The position numbers and the translations under genes were made by a program. Source: Mesorhizobium sp. AR07 (GTDB taxonomy: Bacteria > Pseudomonadota > Alphaproteobacteria > Rhizobiales > Rhizobiaceae). Taken from it: 64,000 bases of DNA. The stretch lies in the NCBI RefSeq assembly GCF_024746815.1, contig NZ_CP080525.1, positions 3,652,501 to 3,716,500 on the forward strand, written 5' to 3'. Below, piece after piece: positions 34,684 to 43,252 of this stretch (position 1 is its first letter; each line of letters starts with the position of its first letter). Below the pieces are notes generated by a model. That model was not told the DNA's origin. It ran no database searches and saw only the letters and a program-made list of their open reading frames with translations.

Positions 34684-35700
34684 ATGACTGCAGCAAAACC
34701 TCGGCCGGCCGGACTGCTGGCGATAGACCGCGAAATGGCGCGCCAGCGTGCGGATGCGATCGCCTCGTTCGGGCACAACACGGCCATCGCGGCAAAGGTC
34801 GCCGCCTCGATCCGCCAGACCGGCCGTCTGCTTCTGCTCGGCATGGGCGGCTCGCACGCCGTCGGTCGCGCCGTCGAACCGCTCTACCGCGCGCATGGCA
34901 TCGATGCCTTGGCGCTGCCGCTCTCCGAACAACTCGGCCAGCCGCTGCCGCTGACGGACAGAACGGTGCTCGTCACTTCGCAGTCCGGCGAGAGCGCCGA
35001 GGTCGTCAGATGGTTCTCGGAGGCTGGCAGCACTTCCGATGTTTTCGGCCTGACGCTCGAAGGCGCCTCGTTCCTCGCCGGCACGGTGCCTTGCCTGGTC
35101 GGCGCCGGGGGGACCGAGCTGGCCTTCGCCGCGACCCGCAGCCTCACCGTCACCTTCGCCTTGCATCTGGCCATCCTCGCCGCACTGGGCGAGGACGCAA
35201 GCCCCGCACTTGGCGCACTGGATCAACCGCAAGACAACGACATCCGCCAAGCGCTCGGAGCTCTCGGCAAGGTGACCACCATCGTTACATCAGGCCGTCG
35301 CCTGCAAGGTCTGGCCGAAGCTTTGGCGCTCGGCCTTACCGAACTGTCGCGCCTGCCGTGTTTTTCTCTCGAGGGCGGCCAGTTGCGACATGGGCCGATG
35401 GAAATGCTCGGCCCGCACATCGGCGTCATCCTGTTTCGCGGCAACGACTCGACATCGGAACTGGTGACCGCCATGGCCATTTCAGTGGTCGAGGCCGGCG
35501 CGCCGCTGGTCATCTTCGATTCGTCCGGGCAAGCGCCTGTCACGGGCGCCATCACGCTTTCGTTCAAGCCAGCTTCGGGCCTCGCCGCGATCTTCGCCAT
35601 GCTGCCGGTCGCGCAGCGCCTGATGATCGCCTTCGCCGATGCCCGCATCGACAATGCCGGCACGCCCGTCCGCTCCACCAAGATCACCAGGAGCGAATGA
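34684..35700 (+). CDS. SIS-domain sugar-phosphate isomerase/deaminase or deglycase
   Basis: A 338-residue protein with two SIS domains. The first holds LLLGMGGSHAVGRAVEPLYR and VLVTSQSGESAEVVRWF, where the Ser-x-Ser-Gly-Glu-Ser motif binds phosphosugar. The second holds CFSLEGGQLRHGPMEML and the end VRSTKITRSE, as in the isomerase half of GlmS and in AgaS. The start at 34684 is preceded by AGGA; ATG at 34678 is also possible. Next to a PfkB kinase it would act on a 6-phospho amino sugar or a fructosamine 6-phosphate (FrlB-like). The substrate is inferred. Confidence 0.85.
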   Translation: MTAAKPRPAGLLAIDREMARQRADAIASFGHNTAIAAKVAASIRQTGRLLLLGMGGSHAVGRAVEPLYRAHGIDALALPLSEQLGQPLPLTDRTVLVTSQSGESAEVVRWFSEAGSTSDVFGLTLEGASFLAGTVPCLVGAGGTELAFAATRSLTVTFALHLAILAALGEDASPALGALDQPQDNDIRQALGALGKVTTIVTSGRRLQGLAEALALGLTELSRLPCFSLEGGQLRHGPMEMLGPHIGVILFRGNDSTSELVTAMAISVVEAGAPLVIFDSSGQAPVTGAITLSFKPASGLAAIFAMLPVAQRLMIAFADARIDNAGTPVRSTKITRSE

Positions 35701-36638
35701 TGCGTCCGCTTGCAGTGATCGGCAACGTCAATGTCGACCTGATTGTCGGCCCGGTCGCGCCATGGCCAAAGGCGGGAACGGAGACTGTCGTCGATCATGA
35801 CGAATTGCGTGTCGGCGGCCAGGCCGGCAACAGCGCGCTGGCCTGGGAAGCGTTGGGCGTCGATTTCGCCGTTGCCGCCAATGTCGGCGACGACAAGTTC
35901 GGCCGCTGGCTTCGCGAAGCGTTCGGCCGTCGCGCCGAGAAATGGCCGGTCCGTCCCGAAGGCACGACGCTGTCCGTCGGCATGACCCATCCCGACGGCG
36001 AGCGGACCTTCTTCACCACGCGCGGCCACCTGCCGCGCTTCAGCCTTGCCGACGTATTTTCCGTTCTCGACGGCAGCGCGCTTTCCGGCGGCTACGCGCT
36101 GTTGTGCGGTTCCTTCCTGACCGACGATCTGACGCGCAACTACGACGCGTTTTTCGACTGGGCGGACAGCCACCACATCGCCGTGGCGCTCGACACCGGC
36201 TGGCCGATCGATGGCTGGACCGAGGCCAACTGCGCCGCCACGCGCGCGTGGCTGTCGCGCTGCGAACTGGCGCTGTTCAACGAGGTCGAGACCGTGACCC
36301 TGGCCGGAACGCAAAGCCCGGTCGAGGCCGCGCGCGAGATCCGCTCCAGCATGAGGCCAGGCGCGACCTTTGTCGTCAAGCGCGGACCGCAAGGCGCCAT
36401 CGCCATCGGCCCGGATGGAGCACTCGTCGAAGCCGTCGCGCCCGATGTCCGGGTTGTCGACACGATCGGCGCCGGCGATGTCTTTAACGCCGCCTTCCTC
36501 GCCGCCCTTGCCCAGGAGCAGCCGCTGTCGGCCAGTCTCTCCGCCGCGACGCATGTCGCCTCGCGCGCGATTTCCACCTTGCCCCGCAACTATGGCGGGC
36601 CGATGCAGTCTAGGGAATCCATGCATGAGCGCGCTTGA
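35700..36638 (+). CDS. PfkB-family carbohydrate kinase
   Basis: A 312-residue ribokinase-type kinase. The N-terminal motif is GGQAGNSALAWEALGVDFAV and the ATP/catalytic motif is VVDTIGAGDVFNAAFLAALA with the catalytic Asp. It phosphorylates a sugar or sugar derivative using ATP. The ATG overlaps the SIS stop by one base and its 3' end overlaps the ATPase gene by 14 bases, so the enzymes are tightly coupled. The SIS-kinase pair resembles FrlB-FrlD of fructosamine use. Confidence 0.9.
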   Translation: MRPLAVIGNVNVDLIVGPVAPWPKAGTETVVDHDELRVGGQAGNSALAWEALGVDFAVAANVGDDKFGRWLREAFGRRAEKWPVRPEGTTLSVGMTHPDGERTFFTTRGHLPRFSLADVFSVLDGSALSGGYALLCGSFLTDDLTRNYDAFFDWADSHHIAVALDTGWPIDGWTEANCAATRAWLSRCELALFNEVETVTLAGTQSPVEAAREIRSSMRPGATFVVKRGPQGAIAIGPDGALVEAVAPDVRVVDTIGAGDVFNAAFLAALAQEQPLSASLSAATHVASRAISTLPRNYGGPMQSRESMHERA

Positions 36639-37713
36639 AATCCGCGACATCCGCAAGAGCTACGGCAGTGTCGAAACGCTGAAAGGCATCGACATCGCGC
36701 TGCAGAACGGCGAATTCCTGGTGCTGCTCGGCTCGTCGGGCTGCGGAAAGTCGACGCTGCTCAACATCATCGCGGGGCTGGCCGAAGCGACAAGCGGCGA
36801 CGTGCTGATCGGCGGCCGCTCCATCCTGGACGTTCATCCCAAGAACCGCGACATCGCGATGGTCTTCCAGTCCTACGCTCTCTATCCGAACCTGACCGTC
36901 CGCCGCAACATCGGCTTCGGCCTGGAGATGCGCGGCGTTGCCGCCGACGAGCGCGACAAGGCCGTGCGCGAGGCGGCCAGATTGCTGCAGATCGAGACCT
37001 TGCTCGACCGCAAGCCGAGCCAGCTTTCGGGCGGCCAGCGCCAGCGCGTTGCCATTGGCAGGGCGCTGGTGCGCAAGCCGCAGGTCTTTCTCTTCGACGA
37101 GCCGCTGTCCAATCTCGACGCCAAGCTGCGCCTTGAAATGCGCACCGAGCTGAAGCGGCTGCACCAGATGCTGCAGACCACCGTCGTCTATGTCACCCAC
37201 GACCAGATCGAGGCGATGACGCTGGCGACCAGGATTGCGGTGATGCGCGACGGCAGGATCGAGCAACTCGGCACGCCCGAGGAGATCTACGACCAGCCGG
37301 CGACGCTCTATGTCGCGGGTTTCGTCGGCGCGCCATCGATGAACATGCTGCAGGCTGTATTCGTGGATGGAAAGTTGGCCATTGCGGATTCCGACGTGCG
37401 GATATCCGTGCCCGCACGCTATGCGAACTCGGTCCGTGACGGCGCACAGGTGGTCGTTGGCATCAGGCCCGAAGCGCTTCGCGTGGCGACCGGCGCGGCG
37501 ACGGACTTGTCATTGCCCGTGGAGATCGAGGTCGTCGAACTGACGGGCCCCGAACTGGTCACCACGGCCCGCATCGGCGCGCAGCGGCTGACGGCTTGCC
37601 TGCCGCCAAGGACCCGGCTTGCCAAGGGCGAAACATGCAGCTTCGCCTTCGACGAGACAGCACTTCGCCTGTTTGACCCGGAGACCGGCAAGGCTCTCCA
37701 GGCGACAGTTTGA
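36625..37713 (+). CDS. Sugar ABC transporter ATP-binding protein (UgpC/MalK-like)
   Basis: A 362-residue ATPase: Walker A GSSGCGKST, signature LSGGQRQRVAIGR, Walker B VFLFDEPLSNLD, and the CUT1-type C-terminal regulatory domain with GIRPEALRV. The ATG at 36625 has AGGGAA upstream. It closes the operon. The gene order, with enzymes between permeases and ATPase, suggests that uptake and metabolism are expressed together. Confidence 0.93.
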   Translation: MSALEIRDIRKSYGSVETLKGIDIALQNGEFLVLLGSSGCGKSTLLNIIAGLAEATSGDVLIGGRSILDVHPKNRDIAMVFQSYALYPNLTVRRNIGFGLEMRGVAADERDKAVREAARLLQIETLLDRKPSQLSGGQRQRVAIGRALVRKPQVFLFDEPLSNLDAKLRLEMRTELKRLHQMLQTTVVYVTHDQIEAMTLATRIAVMRDGRIEQLGTPEEIYDQPATLYVAGFVGAPSMNMLQAVFVDGKLAIADSDVRISVPARYANSVRDGAQVVVGIRPEALRVATGAATDLSLPVEIEVVELTGPELVTTARIGAQRLTACLPPRTRLAKGETCSFAFDETALRLFDPETGKALQATV

Positions 37714-37719
37714 AAACAA

Positions 37720-37750
37720 GGCCGCGCGCATCCACCAGACGCGCGCGGCC
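37720..37750. terminator. Bidirectional terminator between convergent genes
   Basis: GGCCGCGCGC and GCGCGCGGCC are perfect 10-bp arms with an 11-base loop, between the ATPase gene and the convergent binding-protein gene. The minus-strand flank is T-rich (TTGTTTTC). Confidence 0.75.
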
Positions 37751-37756
37751 CCGATG

Positions 37757-38770
37757 TCAGCGCGCCGGTGGCGCGTACATCAGGCCGCCGGCGTTCCACA
37801 ACGCATTGATGCCGCGCGCTATTTTCAACTGGCTGGACTGGCCGAGATTGCGCTCGAACATCTCGCCATAATTGCCGACCTTGGCGACGATGTTGTAGGC
37901 GAACGCAGGGTCGAGCCCAAGCTGCTGGCCATTGTCGCCGTCGACGCCGAGGAACCGGCGGGTCGTCGGATTCTGCGACTTCAGCGAGGCTTCCACGTTG
38001 GCCTGGGTGACGCCTTCCTCTTCCGCTTCAATCAGCGAGAACAGCGTCCAGCGCACGATGTCGAACCATTTGTCGTCGCCCTTGCGAACGGCCGGGCCGA
38101 GCGGTTCCTTCGAGATGAACTCGGGCAGTACGGTGAAGGCCGCGGGATCGGTCAGCTTCAGGCGCTGCGCATAGAGCGCCGAGGCGTCCGTGGTGTAGAC
38201 GTCGCAGCGGCCACTGTCGAATGCCTTGATGATGCTGTCGGCGGAATCGATGACGACCGCCTCGTATTTCATCTTGTTGGCGGTGAAGTAGTCGGCGACG
38301 TTCTGTTCGGTGGTCGTGCCCTGTTCCGCACAGACAGTGGCTCCCGAGAGCTTCAGCGCGCTGTCCACGGCAAGGTTCTTGCGCACCATGAAACCCTGTC
38401 CGTCATAATAGGCAGCGCCGACGAAATGGATGCCCATGCCGGTGTCGCGTGACAACGTCCAGGTCGACTGGCGCGACAGGATGTCGACGGTGCCCGCCTG
38501 CAGCGCGGTGAAGCGCTCCTTGGTCGACAGCGGCACGTAGCTGACCTTGTCGGGTTCGCCGAAAACAGCGGCCGAAACCGCGCGGCAGAAATCAATGTCG
38601 AAGCCGCTCCATTTTCCCTGGTCGTCGGGCGACGAAAACCCCGCCACGCCCTGGCTGACGCCGCAAAGGATCGAGCCCCTTTGCTTGACGATGTCGAATG
38701 TGTCCGCCCTCGCCGACGCGGCCATCGTGGCCGATGCGAGCAAGAGCGCGGTGACGATTGCATGTTTCAT
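37757..38770 (-). CDS. Periplasmic amino-acid-binding protein (AapJ-like)
   Basis: A 337-residue family-3 solute-binding protein with a signal peptide (MKHAIVTALLLASATMAASA). The family signature is GKWSGFDIDFCRAVSAAVFG, and long members of this type resemble AapJ of the general amino acid importer of rhizobia. No permease or ATPase gene is adjacent, so it must use a distant transporter. It lies 119 bases downstream of the kinase-M23-aminotransferase gene on the same strand, which suggests that it delivers that enzyme's substrate. Confidence 0.92.
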   Translation of the reverse strand: MKHAIVTALLLASATMAASARADTFDIVKQRGSILCGVSQGVAGFSSPDDQGKWSGFDIDFCRAVSAAVFGEPDKVSYVPLSTKERFTALQAGTVDILSRQSTWTLSRDTGMGIHFVGAAYYDGQGFMVRKNLAVDSALKLSGATVCAEQGTTTEQNVADYFTANKMKYEAVVIDSADSIIKAFDSGRCDVYTTDASALYAQRLKLTDPAAFTVLPEFISKEPLGPAVRKGDDKWFDIVRWTLFSLIEAEEEGVTQANVEASLKSQNPTTRRFLGVDGDNGQQLGLDPAFAYNIVAKVGNYGEMFERNLGQSSQLKIARGINALWNAGGLMYAPPAR

Positions 38771-38889
38771 GGTTTCCTCCCTTGATGAGGCAAAGCCTCT
38801 CCTGCCGCCGGCACATGGAGCGCCGGAAGTTCGTGAAATCGCTGTTCGTAAAGTCTGTCCGCGCCGCCGGGACGGTGCCGGGATCTGTG

Positions 38890-41800
38890 CTAAGCCCCTT
38901 CCGCCAGAACCGCCGCGATCGTCTCGTCGAGAACGCCGACCAGATGATCGGCATTGGCCCGGCTGAAGATCATCGGCGGTCGCATCTTCAGCACATTGTC
39001 ATGCGGTCCCTCGGTGCCGATCAGCACGCCGCGTGCCCTGACACCATCATTGACGCGGCGGGCAAGGACTGTCGCCGGTGCCTTGCTCTTGCGGTCCTCG
39101 ACCAGTTCGATGCCGAGGAAAAGCCCCTTGCCGCGCACATCGCCGATAATGTCGTAGCGGTCCTGCAATGCCTTGAACCGCGAGACCAGATAGTCACCGA
39201 TGTCCAGCGCATTGCGCCTGAGGCCATCCCGCTCGATCACGTCGAGCACCGCAAGCCCGGCCGCGCAGGACACCGGATTGCCGCCAAAAGTGTTGAAATA
39301 CTCCATGCCGTTGTTGAACGAGGCAGCAATCTCGGAGGTCGTCACCAGGGCTGCCATCGGGTGGCCGTTGCCGATCGGCTTTCCCATCGTGACGATGTCG
39401 GGCGTCACCCCCTGTAGCTCGAACGCCCACCAATGGCTGCCGACACGGCCAAAGCCGACCTGCACCTCGTCGGCCGCACAGATGCCGCCGGCGGCCCGCA
39501 CCATCGCGTAGACTTCGGCGAGATAGCCATCCGGCAGGAACACCTGGCCGGCGACGCTGGGGATCGATTCCGCCAGGAACAGAGCTGGCGCGCGGCCCTG
39601 TTTCGCCATCGTTGCGATCTGCTCGGCGACGCTTTCGGCGAAGCGCTTCGCATGTTCGCCCGACGGCCATTCGGCGGGGGCATGATAGCTGTCGGGAATG
39701 GTTGCCTCGAAGACATGCGGCGGGCGTCCCTTGCCGCCCTTGCGCTTGTATTTGTAGGGGCTGAGGTCGATCAGTTCCTGCGTCGTGCCGTGATAGCCCC
39801 AGTCGAGCACGATCGCCTCGCTGCGGCCTGTATGCGCTCGTGCCATGCGCAGCATCAGGCTGTTGGCCTCGCTGCCCGAACAGGCGAAGGACGCCACCGA
39901 CAGGCCGGTCGGCAGCGTCGCCGTCAGCCGTTCGGCATAGGTGACGATGGCGTCGTGCAGATAGCGCGTGTTGGTGTTGAGCTTTGCGGCCTGGCTGGCG
40001 ATCGCCTCGACCACGTCGGGGTGGGCATGGCCGAGATGGCAGACATTGTTGAAACAGTCGAGATAGGCGCGGCCGCGATCGTCGATCAGCCAGACGCCTT
40101 CTCCACGCACGAACTTGATCGGCTCAAAATAGGAGATGGAGAGATTGGGCAGCAGCGACGCCTTGCGCGCCGCCACGATCTCCGGCCGCGAACGGCCGGT
40201 CTGCTGGAAGGTTTCGGGCGGAATGCCGGCGAGTTCGGCGGCGTCTGGAAACAGTTCCCTCCAGACAGGAAGATAGCGCTCCTCGCCGACGCCGAGGATG
40301 TCGCGCGCGGTGAGGCTCGTGTCTGTCGATATCTGGAAATGCAGGTGCGGCGCCCAGCCGCCATTTTCGTCAGGCGTGCCCATCTCCCCGACAAGCGCGC
40401 CCGCTTCCAGTCGGTCTCCGGCCTTCAGCCGCCGCCCTGCTTTATGCGCCATATGCCCCCACAGGGTGACGAAGGGCGGGCATCCCGGCGGCGCATGCTC
40501 CAGCGCCACGAGGCAACCATAGCCGAGCGGATCTTCCTCGATCTCGACACTTCTGACCGTGGCGGCCAGCGGTGTGTAGAGCCGCGTGCCCGCCGGCATG
40601 AACAGATCGAGGCCGAGATGGTTGGCGCGCCGCGCGCCTTCGACGAAACGCGACCGGAAGATATCGCTTGTGTAAACCGTGCGTGCCTCGCCCCAGGGGC
40701 CGATGCCGAGTGCGATGCCATGCTCGGCGCAATAGGCATCCCACCATGCGGTCGCCTTGTCCGGCTGCTGCGCGGCCGATGTCACCGTCATCGGATTTTG
40801 CGCATCGCCGTAAGGCACGAGCGCCTTGGCAAGCGTCGCGGGGTGGCGGTCGAGAAGGGGCGCAAGCTGCGCGCGGTTCGCCGCGATCCAGCCGGTGATG
40901 GCGCGCGCTCCGGAAGCGGCTTCGAAGCCGCACGCCTGACGCAGGATCGCCGTCGCGAAGCGTCGGTTCATCCTGTCCATGCGACGCAGCAGGCGCCAAG
41001 CCGGAGCTTCCGAGATCGAAAGATAGGGATTGTCGGCGGTCCGCTCCTTGCGGGCAGCCGACAGCGTCACGGAGGTGACGAGACGCATCGCAATGAGATC
41101 GAAGAGCAGGTCGAGTTCTTCTTCCCGCAGTGGATACTCGGCATGGAACCCGGCGGCCAGGCGTGCCGCCGCGCCGATCGGATCCTCGGCATCGAGGATG
41201 GCATAGGCACAGGCGACCGCGACTTCGGCGATCAGCACGCTGTGCAAGGCATCGCCGAAGTCGATCAGTCCGGCGACACGGTCAGGCATCGCCGGGTCGA
41301 CGAGCACATTCCAGTCATTGGCGTCATTGTGGATCACCTGCGCCCGCAACGCTGGCAGCCGGGGCGCCACCACGGCATCGAAATGACCGAGGAAACGCTC
41401 CAGCAAGGCGCGATCCTGTCTGTCGTCGATGTGGTGAAGGCGTTCCCGTGCGGCACCTGCCCGGCGAATGTCCCAGTCGAACGAACGCAGCGCGCCGGGG
41501 TGGATGAAGCCTTGCAGGGCGCGGTCCAGCCGGCCGAGCGCGCCACCGAGGTTTTCAAGCAGTGCCGGAGTGGACTGGCTCTCGGCCAGCGGCCGGCCGG
41601 GGAGCCACGACACCAGGCGCACGGCATGGCCTTCACCGCCGACGCCGGTAGCATGGGCGAGCGAGGCTCCGTGCGCCGTCTTCCTGAGACGCGGCACGGC
41701 GAGATCCGGGCTGTTGCGCTCGAGGTGGTCGAACAATGCCGTCTGGAATTCGCTCTCGGCCAGCGGCTCGCTGGCATTGACGATCTTGAGGATCCACAGC

Positions 41801-41946
41801 GAACGGTCGGGGGCGGTCAGCTTGAAATTCTGGTCGCGCTCGCTGTCGAGTGGCGTGACGCTGCCGGCAACGCCGAAGTGTCGCGCCGCCATATCCATGG
41901 CCTCGCTTTGCGAGAAGTGGGGCGCTGGATGGGAGACATCGGTCAT
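38890..41946 (-). CDS. Three-domain fusion: APH-type kinase, M23 peptidase-like domain, class-III aminotransferase/phospholyase
   Basis: A 1018-residue protein. Residues 1-350 are an aminoglycoside/choline-kinase-like domain (VIHNDANDWNVLVD at 203-216; Mg-binding DFGD at 229). Residues about 425-545 are an M23 domain with its zinc ligands intact: HLGLD (His443, Asp447), WGHM and HLHF (His534, His536). Residues about 590-1018 are a class-III PLP enzyme with DEVQVGFGR (Asp826) and the PLP lysine in TMGKPIGNG (Lys856). It has no signal peptide. Human hydroxylysine kinase and phosphohydroxylysine or phosphoethanolamine phospholyases belong to the first and third families, so kinase-then-lyase chemistry is likely. 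The divergent Lrp gene probably regulates it. Confidence 0.88.
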   Translation of the reverse strand: MTDVSHPAPHFSQSEAMDMAARHFGVAGSVTPLDSERDQNFKLTAPDRSLWILKIVNASEPLAESEFQTALFDHLERNSPDLAVPRLRKTAHGASLAHATGVGGEGHAVRLVSWLPGRPLAESQSTPALLENLGGALGRLDRALQGFIHPGALRSFDWDIRRAGAARERLHHIDDRQDRALLERFLGHFDAVVAPRLPALRAQVIHNDANDWNVLVDPAMPDRVAGLIDFGDALHSVLIAEVAVACAYAILDAEDPIGAAARLAAGFHAEYPLREEELDLLFDLIAMRLVTSVTLSAARKERTADNPYLSISEAPAWRLLRRMDRMNRRFATAILRQACGFEAASGARAITGWIAANRAQLAPLLDRHPATLAKALVPYGDAQNPMTVTSAAQQPDKATAWWDAYCAEHGIALGIGPWGEARTVYTSDIFRSRFVEGARRANHLGLDLFMPAGTRLYTPLAATVRSVEIEEDPLGYGCLVALEHAPPGCPPFVTLWGHMAHKAGRRLKAGDRLEAGALVGEMGTPDENGGWAPHLHFQISTDTSLTARDILGVGEERYLPVWRELFPDAAELAGIPPETFQQTGRSRPEIVAARKASLLPNLSISYFEPIKFVRGEGVWLIDDRGRAYLDCFNNVCHLGHAHPDVVEAIASQAAKLNTNTRYLHDAIVTYAERLTATLPTGLSVASFACSGSEANSLMLRMARAHTGRSEAIVLDWGYHGTTQELIDLSPYKYKRKGGKGRPPHVFEATIPDSYHAPAEWPSGEHAKRFAESVAEQIATMAKQGRAPALFLAESIPSVAGQVFLPDGYLAEVYAMVRAAGGICAADEVQVGFGRVGSHWWAFELQGVTPDIVTMGKPIGNGHPMAALVTTSEIAASFNNGMEYFNTFGGNPVSCAAGLAVLDVIERDGLRRNALDIGDYLVSRFKALQDRYDIIGDVRGKGLFLGIELVEDRKSKAPATVLARRVNDGVRARGVLIGTEGPHDNVLKMRPPMIFSRANADHLVGVLDETIAAVLAEGA

Positions 41947-42077
41947 CGGGAATCCGGATCTGCTTTCTCAAAGCTTGGCACGGGCATGAAAATCGGGCAT
42001 CCGGCAAAGCGTCGGTTGCGCCGGCACAATGACTGCATTGACCGGCACATTAACGGAACCGCGTGGAGCATGATGCA

Positions 42078-42518
42078 ATGAAGGAACTGGACGCCAAGGA
42101 CCGGGACATTCTCGGCATCCTGTCGAAGGAGGCCCGCATCCCGTTGAAGGCGCTTGCGGGGCGCATCGGCCTGTCGCGCAGCGCGACGAGCGAGCGGGTG
42201 GCCTCACTGGAGAGAAGCGGCGTGATCCGCGGCTACCGCGCCGATATCGGTCAGATGGACAAGGGGCTGGTCTGCGCTTTTCTGCTGGTCACGCTGATAC
42301 GCACGCCGTCAATCGGCATCCTCGACCAGCTGGCGCGCTATCCGGAGGTCCGCCGGGTATCGTCGGTCAGTGGCCAGCTCGATCTGATCGTCGAGGTCGA
42401 GGTGCCGTCCATCGACAGGCTGAACACGCTGCGCGATCTCATCGCCAGCCACGGCGGCGTCGAGGATTTGACCACCGCGATCGTCCTGCGCCGGGATATC
42501 GAGCGCGCCGTGGATTGA
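42078..42518 (+). CDS. Lrp/AsnC-family transcriptional regulator
   Basis: A 146-residue protein with an N-terminal helix-turn-helix (LDAKDRDILGILSKEARIPL, IGLSRSATSERVASLERSGV) and a C-terminal RAM domain that would bind an amino acid. GGAG lies eight bases before the ATG at 42078; a GTG at 42063 is less likely. It is divergent from the kinase-aminotransferase fusion with a 131-base shared control region, so it is the likely regulator of that operon. Confidence 0.92.
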   Translation: MKELDAKDRDILGILSKEARIPLKALAGRIGLSRSATSERVASLERSGVIRGYRADIGQMDKGLVCAFLLVTLIRTPSIGILDQLARYPEVRRVSSVSGQLDLIVEVEVPSIDRLNTLRDLIASHGGVEDLTTAIVLRRDIERAVD

Positions 42519-42573
42519 ATACCCCCGCGACAGCGGTCGCGCTTCGCGCTGGCTTTCGCCTCGCCCGGCACGC

Positions 42574-43107
42574 CTACTTGGCGATCTCCAGCAGGGACGA
42601 TACGAGCAGCTGGCGCTCGTCCTTCGACAGCACATCGGAATCGAACAGGTTCATGCTGCGCAGCCCCTCGATGGCGAGATAGCAGATCAGAAGCGACTTC
42701 AGATCCGGCGTCTCCCCCTTCAGCCGTTCGAAAAGCTGCCGCTTGAACGTCTTTATCGGCGTCATGAAATCGGGATCCTCGGCGATCGCCGAAAATATCC
42801 AGGATGCCGACGGTTGCGTATCCTCGCAGTCCTTGGCCGATAGCCTGATATAGACTGCGAGCGGATTGTCGCCATTGTCGTTGGTCCGGGCGGATTCCAG
42901 CGCCTGCCCGAACTCGCGCAGGTAGCCTTCGACCAGCCCCTGCATCAGTTTGGCCTTGGTCGGGAAATTGTAGAGGAGCCCGCCCTTCGATACGCCGGCG
43001 CGGCTGGCGACTGCGTCCAGCGACAGGCTTCCAGGCCCGGATTCCCGGGCAACATCGGCCGCCGCGGCGAGAATTTTCTCGCGCGAATTCGTTCGTTGTG
43101 GTCTCAT
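42574..43107 (-). CDS. TetR-family repressor, probable regulator of the RND pump
   Basis: A 177-residue TetR/AcrR-type protein. The helix-turn-helix is LDAVASRAGVSKGGLLYNFP near residues 32-55, and the C-terminal part is the ligand-binding domain. GGGAGG precedes the ATG at 43107. It is divergent from the RND adaptor gene and a palindrome in the shared promoter is its likely operator. Repression relieved by an effector molecule is the usual mode. Confidence 0.92.
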   Translation of the reverse strand: MRPQRTNSREKILAAAADVARESGPGSLSLDAVASRAGVSKGGLLYNFPTKAKLMQGLVEGYLREFGQALESARTNDNGDNPLAVYIRLSAKDCEDTQPSASWIFSAIAEDPDFMTPIKTFKRQLFERLKGETPDLKSLLICYLAIEGLRSMNLFDSDVLSKDERQLLVSSLLEIAK

Positions 43108-43136
43108 GGCGCCTCCCTTCGCAAGCTTAGGCCCAA

Positions 43137-43163
43137 TTGACAAGACCGTCCAGACGGTACAGT
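43137..43163 (+). promoter_or_regulatory. RND-operon promoter with embedded TetR operator
   Basis: ACCGTC-CA-GACGGT is a perfect 6-bp inverted repeat at 43145-43158. It lies between a TTGACA -35 box (43137-43142) and a possible -10 TACAGT (43158-43163, spacing 15). A repressor bound here would block polymerase. Confidence 0.6.
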
Positions 43164-43252
43164 AAAGCCGCCATCATTTGAAATCGGGACCCGCCGTCGA
43201 TATGTGTCCCGATGTCCGCGCTTCGCGCCGGATTCCGACCGAGGGGACTTTC

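Noticed and set aside
39433..42081. Plus-strand frame of 882 codons antisense to the kinase-M23-aminotransferase fusion
   Set aside because: Very long but with no domain motif and Arg/Gln/Gly-rich translation. The minus strand shows three complete catalytic domains.
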